Positions 6,426-14,800 of a stretch of DNA of 42,973 nucleotides are shown one piece after another; positions within the stretch are counted from its first letter, which is position 1, and every line of letters starts with the position of its first letter. A program made the position numbers and the translations under genes. Origin of the DNA: Prevotella sp. 885. Its GTDB lineage: Bacteria > Bacteroidota > Bacteroidia > Bacteroidales > Bacteroidaceae. Below the pieces are notes generated by a model. The model was not told the origin of the DNA, did no database searches, and saw only the letters and a list, made by a program, of their open reading frames with translations. The stretch covers positions 1-42,973 of the forward strand of contig NZ_NOVE01000024.1 in the NCBI RefSeq assembly GCF_002265625.1, given 5' to 3'.

Positions 6426-7925
6426 ATGAACAAGTTTAAATTATTCCCATTGGCACTTGCTGCCTTTGCATTCAGCGCTTGTACATCAGAAGACGCTGTA
6501 GAGAACAATCCTAACGTGGAAGGCGTTAAGAGTTATGTAGCTGTAAACATCAACAACGTTGGTGCTGGCACCCGTGCAACTGATGGTGGCTATGCTGACG
6601 GTGTTGGTACCGAGAACCAGATCAATGCCGTACGCTTCTACTTCTTCACAGCCAATGGCGATGCCTACAAGATGAAGAATGGACAGAGCTACGTTGAGAA
6701 GGATAATGTTGGTGGTACAACAAAGGATAATCCTAATGTAGAGAAGATTACAGACGCTATGCTCGTGATTGAGGGCGCAACAACAACTGCTCCTCACTCA
6801 ATGATTGCTGTCGTTAACCCTGGCACTCTTAATGCTGGCGTTCTTAAGGCTACGATGACTAAGGAAGAAGTTGTAGCAGCAGTGGCTACGCAGAACTTCA
6901 TTAATAACGGTGCTGACGCAAAGGACTTCGTAATGTCTAATTCGGTATACGCTGAAGGAAATCAGCCAGTTTGGGTATCCGACATTACAGGCCACGTAGC
7001 AACCGAGTCAACAGCTGCAATGCAGAATCCGGTTGACATCTACGTAGAGCGCGTAGCTGCCAAGCTTACTTCTACAGCAACTGGTGCTCAGGAAGGCAAG
7101 TACGAGGTAGGCGCAACAACCAATGGTACGCCGGTATATGCTGTTATTAAGGGTTGGGGTATCGCTAAGGAGACAACTGACGCTAACCTCATTAAGAAAA
7201 TTGACGCAACATGGAGCGACGCTGACTTAGGCTTCCAGTGGAATCATCCTGCATACTTCCGTAGCTACTGGGAGGATTCAAGAACAGGTTTGGGAGAGGA
7301 CAAGACTTACAATGACTACAAGTCAAAGATTGACCAGGTTTACTACACCAATCCTAACACTAATGCACCTGAATACGTAGCTACTGTACAGCTGCAGTAT
7401 GCTGACGGTACACCTGCAGAGATATGTAGCTATAAGGGCGTTGAGTATCTTTCAGAAGAGGCTGTTAAGAAGGCTATCTTGCTCGAGAACAAGGCTTACA
7501 AGACGCGTGTAGTAGGAACAGGCGGTTTCACAGAATCAGACCTTACTGTTAACGACATCCATTTCGTAGTAGTAGGCTATCAGGTTAAGGCACAGCTCAA
7601 AGATGGTGTTACAGTATACAAGGATGGTATAGAGGCAACAGCCGAGGCAAACAACAAAATTGGTGAAACACTTGCTGAAATCCGCAAGGATGGTATGGCT
7701 TACTACCACACTGGCGTAGAGCACCTTGGAACTGCTAAGGGTATTGTACGTAACCACTTCTATCAGATTGACGTTAATACAATTAAGGGCTTCGGTACTC
7801 CGGTATACGATCCTGATAGCAAGTTCATTCCTGAAGATCCTAAGGACGTTAAGACTTACATCGCTGCTACAATCAAGGTTCTCTCTTGGAGAGTTGTTAA
7901 GCAGACTGTAGATCTCGGTAAGTAA
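6426..7925 (+). CDS. Mfa1-family fimbria major subunit (locus A pilin)
   Basis: Seen: 499 residues. A lipoprotein signal ends in the lipobox FSAC (Cys19). Arg50 in GAGTRATDG fits the trypsin-like site at which such pilins are cut. The C-terminal strand IKVLSWRVV is shared exactly with the locus B pilin. Known: Mfa1/FimA pilins travel as lipoproteins, are trimmed at an Arg by a surface protease and polymerise by strand exchange. Inferred: forms the shaft of fimbria A. Codon use (many GCT, GTA, GGT) is richer in T-ending codons than its neighbours, as expected for a highly expressed gene. It lacks the poly-G run of its paralogue. A terminator hairpin follows 78 nt after the stop. Confidence 0.9.
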   Translation: MNKFKLFPLALAAFAFSACTSEDAVENNPNVEGVKSYVAVNINNVGAGTRATDGGYADGVGTENQINAVRFYFFTANGDAYKMKNGQSYVEKDNVGGTTKDNPNVEKITDAMLVIEGATTTAPHSMIAVVNPGTLNAGVLKATMTKEEVVAAVATQNFINNGADAKDFVMSNSVYAEGNQPVWVSDITGHVATESTAAMQNPVDIYVERVAAKLTSTATGAQEGKYEVGATTNGTPVYAVIKGWGIAKETTDANLIKKIDATWSDADLGFQWNHPAYFRSYWEDSRTGLGEDKTYNDYKSKIDQVYYTNPNTNAPEYVATVQLQYADGTPAEICSYKGVEYLSEEAVKKAILLENKAYKTRVVGTGGFTESDLTVNDIHFVVVGYQVKAQLKDGVTVYKDGIEATAEANNKIGETLAEIRKDGMAYYHTGVEHLGTAKGIVRNHFYQIDVNTIKGFGTPVYDPDSKFIPEDPKDVKTYIAATIKVLSWRVVKQTVDLGK

Positions 7926-8002
7926 TCTTACATCTCACAACGACATCACTGACACATAATATTGTGACACCTGTTCCGGCTTATGCCGGACACTCTAAAT
8001 AG

Positions 8003-8056
8003 AAATATGAGGGGGAGGCTGTCGGCTCACCCGATAAGCTCTCCCTCATATTTTTT
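8003..8056 (+). terminator. Terminator/attenuator hairpin after the locus A pilin gene
   Basis: AAATATGAGGG(GG)AG pairs with CTCTCCCTCATATTT, closed by an inner GTCGG/CCGAT stem and followed by six T. A smaller hairpin TCCGGC-TTAT-GCCGGA precedes it at 7975-7990. It can stop most transcripts after the pilin and let a fraction read through. Confidence 0.75.
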
Positions 8057-8279
8057 GCTCAGACAAAAGACGCTCCGCACAATGAGGGCGTACTGCTGAT
8101 TATTGTTCCCTATAGGGGAGGTATCGAGCCGACAGATACAAAAGAGAGGTCGGCATGGCGAGACACCGGACAAGGTGATAAGCCCACTAAAAGAAGACTT
8201 AATAAGACGACTACATATACATTATATATATAAGAGACCATCTCACAATATCACGAACAGAAAACAAAAGCTAAGCAAT
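8057..8279 (+). other. Gap between terminator and Mfa2-type gene
   Basis: No gene is seen. A reading frame open from 8103 runs into the downstream gene, but it lacks a signal peptide and has no counterpart in the locus B paralogue, so I read this as an untranslated leader. No TAnnTTTG box is evident, so transcription probably arrives by read-through. Confidence 0.5.
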
Positions 8280-9356
8280 ATGAAACACAACAAGCGCCAA
8301 ATAATAAGCGACCTCAAGGCCATCGCAGCTGTGATGGCAATGATGTTCACCGTTACCTCGTGCGGAATGATGGAGGACGACCAGTCGGACTGTCCACAGG
8401 CGCTGCGCGTTAACTTCAAGTACGACATGAACATGAAGTTCGCGGACGCTTTTCCTAACGAGGTGAAGACCGTTACGCTCTACGCTTTCGACGAAAACGG
8501 ACGTCTGGCCCTCGAAAAGCAGGACCGCGTGGAGGACATTAAGAAGCGTGGCGGATATATGAACGTGGACGAGCTGAAGCCCGGCGACTACACGCTCAAG
8601 GTTTGGGCGGAAGGCGAGGAGAGATACACAGGATCGTATGTCTTCGGAAAACCCGAGACGGCAACTCGTGCTGACGACATCAGCGTCCTCACAAGCCGCA
8701 TCAACAGAACCAGCCGCACCTTGGACCACGACATAAACGGCCTTTATCACGGACTCGTGAAGAAGGCTGACCTCAATCTGGAGGGATTCGGCGTGAAGAC
8801 TGCCACTGTGGACTTGATGAAGAACACCAACGTCATACGCGTGGTGCTCCAGAACACATCGGGCAAGCAGATTAAAGCCGACGACTTCGACTTCTACATC
8901 GATGACGACAACAGTTATCTCGGATTCGACAACGCCGCGCTCACACGTGCCTCGATGGCAGACAATGAGGAGCTGCCGGAAGACTCAATACGCTACGTGC
9001 CATGGTCGAAGTATGACGGCATCGTCGGACAGAACCGCACCGTAACACGCGCTGAAGGAACCACACAGGCTTCGGCAGTGGTGGCAGAGATGACCGTCAA
9101 CCGACTCTTTACTGGCAAGAACCCCCAGCTCTGCGTTCTGAAGCATGAGACGGGAGAGAAGATTTTCCAGATTCCGCTTATCGACTACGTGCTCCTCGTA
9201 AAGGGCAAATACAACAGGGCGATGTCAAATCAGGAATATCTTGACCGCCAGGACGAATACAGCTTTATCTTCTTCCTGGATGCCAACAACAACTGGCTGT
9301 CATCACACATATTCATCAACTCCTGGAGAGTGGTGCTGAACGAGAAAGACCTCTAA
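8280..9356 (+). CDS. FimB/Mfa2-family fimbrial anchor subunit (locus A)
   Basis: Seen: 358 residues from the ATG at 8280. This start gives a proper lipoprotein signal (lipobox VTSC, Cys28) and aligns with the locus B paralogue; the frame is open from 8103, but that would bury the signal. Both paralogues share RVNFKYDMNM/RVRFRYDMNM, KNTNIIRVVLQN-type and DFYIDDDN-type motifs and end in INSWRVV/INSWTVV. Known: Mfa2/FimB-type proteins (DUF1812) sit at the base of the fimbria, anchor it to the outer membrane and limit its length. Inferred: same role for fimbria A. The next gene starts 67 nt downstream in the same operon. Confidence 0.88.
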   Translation: MKHNKRQIISDLKAIAAVMAMMFTVTSCGMMEDDQSDCPQALRVNFKYDMNMKFADAFPNEVKTVTLYAFDENGRLALEKQDRVEDIKKRGGYMNVDELKPGDYTLKVWAEGEERYTGSYVFGKPETATRADDISVLTSRINRTSRTLDHDINGLYHGLVKKADLNLEGFGVKTATVDLMKNTNVIRVVLQNTSGKQIKADDFDFYIDDDNSYLGFDNAALTRASMADNEELPEDSIRYVPWSKYDGIVGQNRTVTRAEGTTQASAVVAEMTVNRLFTGKNPQLCVLKHETGEKIFQIPLIDYVLLVKGKYNRAMSNQEYLDRQDEYSFIFFLDANNNWLSSHIFINSWRVVLNEKDL

Positions 9357-9423
9357 GCACCACATCCCTGAAAGGGAGAGAGACTTAATAACACAAAAAA
9401 CTAAACACCAAAAGAAACTGACT

Positions 9424-10458
9424 ATGCTTAGAATAAACCGCAATACCTCCGCGCTGACAGTTTCGCTCCTGTTGGGTCTGCTGTCCACAACGTCGTGCGG
9501 CTTCGATGACGGCTACGACAAGGAGGACACGGGCGACGATAATGTGAAGGTGGCATTCAGGATGGCCTTCGTCAACGACAACACAAGAGCTGTAAACGAC
9601 GGCTGGGAGGACTACAATCCGACTGACCCGGGCGATTCCTACGAAAACGCCATCAACGCTGACCAGCTGCAGATTAAGGTCTGCGACAAGGACGGAAACA
9701 TCATTGGCGACGTGCAGGACGTGAGAGTGATAGACGATCAGATCACCGGAACATGGGAAAAGGCAGGAGACCTGCTCAAGCAGGCCAATAAGATTATGGT
9801 GTTCGCCAACTGCGGAACCGACAACGTCACGCAGGACAACATCTCGTCGCTTGCCTTCCGCGTGGACCAAACCAAGCAGTATATCCCGATGTGGGGCGTC
9901 ACCACGCTGACCAAAGACCTCGTTGTCGGAAAGCAGAACAATCTCGGCACCATCGACTTGCTCCGCTCTCTCGCTAAGGTGAAGGTGAAGATGGCTGACG
10001 GCATGAAAGCCAGAGGCTATGCCTTGGGCAACATAACCTTCAACAACTACAACACCGAGGGCTATACGCTGCCGCAGACCTACAACACGTCGAAGAACAC
10101 AAAGGAGATTCTGTTCAGCGGATCGCTCAACGCAAAGCCTTCGTGGAGCCAGTCTGTTACGATGACCAACACCGACGAAGAGAGCATCATGCTCTACATT
10201 CCAGAATATGACAACAAGGCAGCCGCTGCTGACAAGAAGGCAAGCATAACCTTAAACCTCAAGTGCGACGGCACGGACGACGGAACTTACACATTGCAGT
10301 TCTGTAACTACGTGGACGGTGTGGCAGATCCTTCCACACTCTACAACATACAGCGCAACCACTACTACGAATACACGGTGAACAAGGACGACAGACTGAA
10401 CGTCACACTGAAGGTGCTGAAGTGGAACAAGCGCACACACTCTGAGATTATAATGTAA
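9424..10458 (+). CDS. Fimbrial accessory subunit, lipoprotein (locus A, Mfa3-like position)
   Basis: Seen: 344 residues; lipobox TTSC (Cys25). After an acidic stretch, the segment NDNTRAVNDGWEDYNPTDPG contains an Arg in the position of the pilin processing site and is matched in locus B by HNATRSDMGWDHYDPTDEG. The C-terminal strand is VLKWNKRTHSEIIM. Known: in the Porphyromonas mfa cluster the third gene encodes a minor subunit of the same fold as the pilins. Inferred: adaptor or tip subunit of fimbria A; I assign it by position and architecture, not by a family signature I can be sure of. It lies 35 nt before the next gene. Confidence 0.75.
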   Translation: MLRINRNTSALTVSLLLGLLSTTSCGFDDGYDKEDTGDDNVKVAFRMAFVNDNTRAVNDGWEDYNPTDPGDSYENAINADQLQIKVCDKDGNIIGDVQDVRVIDDQITGTWEKAGDLLKQANKIMVFANCGTDNVTQDNISSLAFRVDQTKQYIPMWGVTTLTKDLVVGKQNNLGTIDLLRSLAKVKVKMADGMKARGYALGNITFNNYNTEGYTLPQTYNTSKNTKEILFSGSLNAKPSWSQSVTMTNTDEESIMLYIPEYDNKAAAADKKASITLNLKCDGTDDGTYTLQFCNYVDGVADPSTLYNIQRNHYYEYTVNKDDRLNVTLKVLKWNKRTHSEIIM

Positions 10459-10493
10459 CAACATAGAGTATTTACACAAAAACTAAAATAGCG

Positions 10494-11813
10494 ATGACTC
10501 ACGCCAAGAACATTTTCACATACATGCTTGCGCTTTTCTCAACGCTCGCCATCGTAGGATGTAGCTTTGAGGAAGACCACGCCGATTGCCAAGGGAATGG
10601 TGAGGGCGAGAAGATGCAGGTGGAGCTAAGGCTCACCGCTTCGGCTAACTCGCTGACACGTTCCTACAGCACCTCCGACGGCGTAACGAGAGCGTCATGG
10701 GTGGACACAAACGCTGCCCGAGAAGGAGAGATGATGCACAATTGCTTTGTTGTCATCGTCCAGAACGGCAAGATACAGAGCATAGTACAGCGCGACTTTA
10801 CGGAGGAAGTAGAGCAGACCAGTCTTAAGGCGAAAGCCGAATTGGGCAACGCCACGTTCTATTCGTTTGCCAATATCACGCCCGCAGAACTCGGAATAAC
10901 AATGACGACAACGCCCACCGAGATAGAAAGCAAATACTATAAGGTGGAGGGCAATACAGCCCAACTCAGCGCCAAAGGCATTCCGATGAGCAACAAGCAG
11001 ACCGTCAACATCACCAGCAAGAAACAGCAGGTGGACCTTGAGGTTATCCGTATGATGGCAAAGGTGGAGCTTAACTTCACCAACGACACGGGCTATGATC
11101 TGAGCATCAAGAGCGTCAAGCTGACCGACATCACCGACAACGCTGCTGACAACGTAAGCCTGCTGCCTATGAAGGACGCCTCGGGCAATGTGGTGCCGAA
11201 CATCAACGCCGCTGCCACATACAAGGATTACACAGTAAGCATCGGCGGCACGTCAGGCACTCAGGTAAAGAACGGCGGCACGCTCCAGACCACGTTCTAC
11301 GTGAACGAGAGCGTCGCCCGCAATCCTAAGTACTTCGTTCTCAGCATCAACACCGACAAGGGAACAGTGACGAACCGCATCGCCATGACAGAATGGAGCA
11401 AGATAGCGCGAAACGACTACTTGGTTATCCCCGTCAAGCTGGTTGACTATCGCATCGAGCTGGAGCCGCAGGTATTCACAGCCATCGGCGTTATCCCCGA
11501 ACTCAACTATGATGGCGACCGCATCACAGCCACATTCAAGTCGTACGGCGAGTTCCATCTGAAGCTGCACGTCATTAAGCGCAGCGACAACACGGAGCTG
11601 AACAACTGGACCTTCAAGGGCATCACAACGCTTGAGGCTGATCCGGCAGGAGGAGAAGGCACATCCATCTACGACGAAGCGCCTTACTTCGATAATCGCA
11701 CCAAGACCTTCGAAGGATATATCAGCCCGCGTAAGGGATACGCCATCCACGAAATCAACGTCGAGATAAACGGCGTAACAATCCCATATCGCTTGCAGAT
11801 AAACAAGGAATAA
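10494..11813 (+). CDS. Fimbrial accessory subunit, lipoprotein (locus A, Mfa4-like position)
   Basis: Seen: 439 residues; lipobox IVGC (Cys23). Arg-containing motifs SLTRSYSTSD and VTRASWVDTNA follow the signal, then GEMMHNCFVVIVQNGKI, which is almost the same in the locus B paralogue (GEMMRHCFVVAVQNGKI). The C-terminus is PYRLQINKE. Known: minor pilins of this type are incorporated near the fimbrial tip. Inferred: a tip or adaptor subunit that may carry the large adhesin encoded next. A terminator-like hairpin separates it from the adhesin gene, unlike in locus B, where that gap is 7 nt. Confidence 0.75.
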   Translation: MTHAKNIFTYMLALFSTLAIVGCSFEEDHADCQGNGEGEKMQVELRLTASANSLTRSYSTSDGVTRASWVDTNAAREGEMMHNCFVVIVQNGKIQSIVQRDFTEEVEQTSLKAKAELGNATFYSFANITPAELGITMTTTPTEIESKYYKVEGNTAQLSAKGIPMSNKQTVNITSKKQQVDLEVIRMMAKVELNFTNDTGYDLSIKSVKLTDITDNAADNVSLLPMKDASGNVVPNINAAATYKDYTVSIGGTSGTQVKNGGTLQTTFYVNESVARNPKYFVLSINTDKGTVTNRIAMTEWSKIARNDYLVIPVKLVDYRIELEPQVFTAIGVIPELNYDGDRITATFKSYGEFHLKLHVIKRSDNTELNNWTFKGITTLEADPAGGEGTSIYDEAPYFDNRTKTFEGYISPRKGYAIHEINVEINGVTIPYRLQINKE

Positions 11814-11826
11814 CATTTAATAATAG

Positions 11827-11858
11827 GTGGGTATGGCATTCCTGCCATACCCACTTTT
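11827..11858 (+). terminator. Hairpin between fourth fimbrial gene and giant adhesin gene
   Basis: GTGGGTATGGCA-TTCC-TGCCATACCCAC is a perfect 12-bp stem followed by TTTT. It should lower transcription of the adhesin gene. Locus B has no equivalent at this point. Confidence 0.75.
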
Positions 11859-11894
11859 AGATTTAACAAGTACGAACATAATACCTTTTGAGAT

Positions 11895-14800
11895 ATGAAA
11901 AGTCGCAAAAACAACATAAACAGACCCGCACCGTCAAGAAGACTGCTACTGCAGCTCCTTGCGATGATGGCACTTACCGCAGCGCCAAGCAGTGTGTATG
12001 CGCAGAGCTTAGGCTTCCACAAGGAGGGCCAAAGTGGATTGCCGCTTGACAGCCGCGGCATGCAGCAGACTGCAGAATGGCATTACTATTATTATCTGCC
12101 GACAAATAGCAACACAATGGAGCTTGAGTTGCCTTTTGCAGGATGGGGGGATAGCAAAACCAATGACCTTGAGCCTTACGGATGGATTCGTTGGTATGAC
12201 TATACTACAGACCTAAAGTCGGATAGACTGACAGTATATAATTCAAGTTCTACAAGTTTGTATAATTCGAAGGACAACACCAGCAAAAAGGATATAGGAC
12301 TTATTGCCGGTAGTCTCGGAAATTCTGCAAGAGATTATGCAGGAGTCAAATACAATAAACCGACGGGAGCAGATGCAGAAGATTGGGCTGGAGAAACTAT
12401 CGCTTGTGACGTAAGCCGATACAATAATTATAGTCTTACTAAACGAGGGTATTATCCTAAATATACAAATTATGTTGAATATGAGCCAACCCTCTCCATC
12501 CGATACATCTTCCACATCAAGTCTGCAGCATATCTGGCAAAGCAAATCAAGGATGCTTTATGTAATCCCAGCAGGGCTGCTGACCTGACTCTTGAGGACA
12601 ACAAGCGTATCGTGTTCGGTGCAAAGGACGCAAACGCAAAGATGACGCTGCGTACAAATATGAAGAATTCTGGTGGACAAAGCTATTGGTTCTATCCTTT
12701 GAAAAATACTGTTGGTAAGTCGGTTTATCCTACTACAGAGAGTCAGAAGATAACGGCAGCAGACTTCAATACCACTATGAAGCAGGCTGACAATATAGTG
12801 TGGACGTTCTACAATGAGGATAAGACAAAGTTTTGCCAACTTCCACCCAGTACTCCCAGTAATCCCAGAACTTCCATTTCTCCGCAGTTCTGTGACTTGA
12901 CCATTAGTGCTCTCAACAACGCGACTTGGTATAATGTCTCTAATGACGCTACAACTACAAAACCTACAGATATAGGCTTTGAACATACTGTTTATGTAGT
13001 GGCATGGGCAGTAAACGGCACGACCGATATGTGTCCCGTTGCTAACTTTGAGGTGTTTATACATAAGGGTTATCCGAAGATGAAGGACGAGCTGACTGCT
13101 GACGGCGACGTAGACCGTACGATCTCATATTTTGAGGATAAGTATGAGCAGCAGATGGACATCTCGTTCGATGACGACAATCCTGATCTGACATTGGATG
13201 CGCCGACAACGCCATTGGACAACATGAGTCGTAAGCCGTCCGACTTCAAATCACGTGCATACGGATTCACCTATGCGGATCTTTCAAGTTCTGATTATTA
13301 TAAAGGTGGCACACACAACGGTAAGTCACCTATCCACGGTGATTATGGTCTCTATAAATCGGGTAACCTACCAGGCATTTCGTATACTGATCAAAACGGA
13401 TACAAATGGTGGGCAGAAGGTTCTCCTACTATCTATGATCGTACCCACGCAAAAACCAGCGGCAAGCAGTACGGACACTTCCTGTATGTGGACGCTTCGA
13501 ACGAGAGCCGTCAGATTGCATCTGCCGACTTTAAGGCTAACCTCTGTACAGGTTCACAGCTGATTTTTAGTGGAGCCGTTGCCGAGTATACCGCAGCAAT
13601 GAACTCAACTGCACCGCAGGTGATGTTCCGTCTCTATGGTATAGATAAGGACGAAAACGGCAACGAAATCGGCAAGAAGCTTATCCAGTCGTTCTCGTCA
13701 GGCGACTTTAAGACTAATACAAAGACACACGAATACGGTAAGTGGTATCAGATTTACAGTAAGCAGGTGCTTCAGAAGTCTGCTGCTGCCGACAACTACA
13801 CCGACTTCCGCATTGTGCTTGACAATATGTGTCAGGATACATGGGGTGCCGACTACTGTGTTGACGACCTTTGCCTCTACACTCAGACATCCAAGCTGGA
13901 CGTGCTGCAGAACAAGCCGCTCTGTCCTAATGAGACAGGTTATGAGACAGCTCCCGATGATATTACACTGAAGCTCCGCGGCATCTACGAGACCTTCCAG
14001 GCGATGGTGAACCAGAAGGAGTCGAAACTCTTCTATCGTATCTGCGACGCTACCGGAAAACCGGTGGACAACATCGACTATGACGGCAACGGACAGCCCG
14101 ACGATTACGGCATAGCACGCATTCCAGAGTCTTACAATGCGGGATATGTTCTTCCTTCGGCAGCAGCCGGTGGCAAGACTAACGTTCCGATGTTCGAGAA
14201 CGACAACAGCGGCAACCGATGCTTGGTAATCGCCAACCGCAACTTCAACATTGTACCGGGCAAGGACTATTACTTCTCCATCGCCTATCCGAGCGAGGAC
14301 AATTCTAACGTACCGGGTAAATGGGGCATAAGCACCGATGTCTGCTCTACGTATAGTGATATATTCCAGGTGGTGGAGCAGAACATCAAGCTGACCGACA
14401 AGAACAGTAACGTGCTCACAGCTCTGAGAGTGAACTGTAACACCCACACTCCGACAGTGGAGATGATAGCCAAGATAGAGACGGCTGACCCAGTGAACGG
14501 CGGTAAGGTGACCATCGAAAATGTCAAGTTCGACTGGTTCCTCTCAAAGCCTAACGCAGAGAACGAGCTTTACACTACACCAGGTCTGTTGGAGGCATTA
14601 CACGCTTATCGTGCCAAGTATCCGGAATACAATGGATTGAGTACTGATTTCCGTAATGATAACCGTACGCGGTACGCTCTCTTGAAGCAGTACGTGGACA
14701 GCAAGCAGCTGATTCTGAACGCCAGCAACTCAATGGGCAACCGTCAGTTTGCTTCTGACGAGATGGGTCTTTATAAGATTGCTGTCATCCCAGTGCAAGC

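Noticed and set aside
8103..8279. Upstream in-frame extension of the locus A Mfa2-type protein
   Set aside because: It would place about 59 residues before the lipoprotein signal and has no match in the locus B paralogue.
12145..12150. G6 run in the locus A adhesin (and C6 at 22155-22160 in the locus B one) as further slippage sites
   Set aside because: Six bases are short for a contingency tract and they sit in ordinary codons; noted but not claimed.
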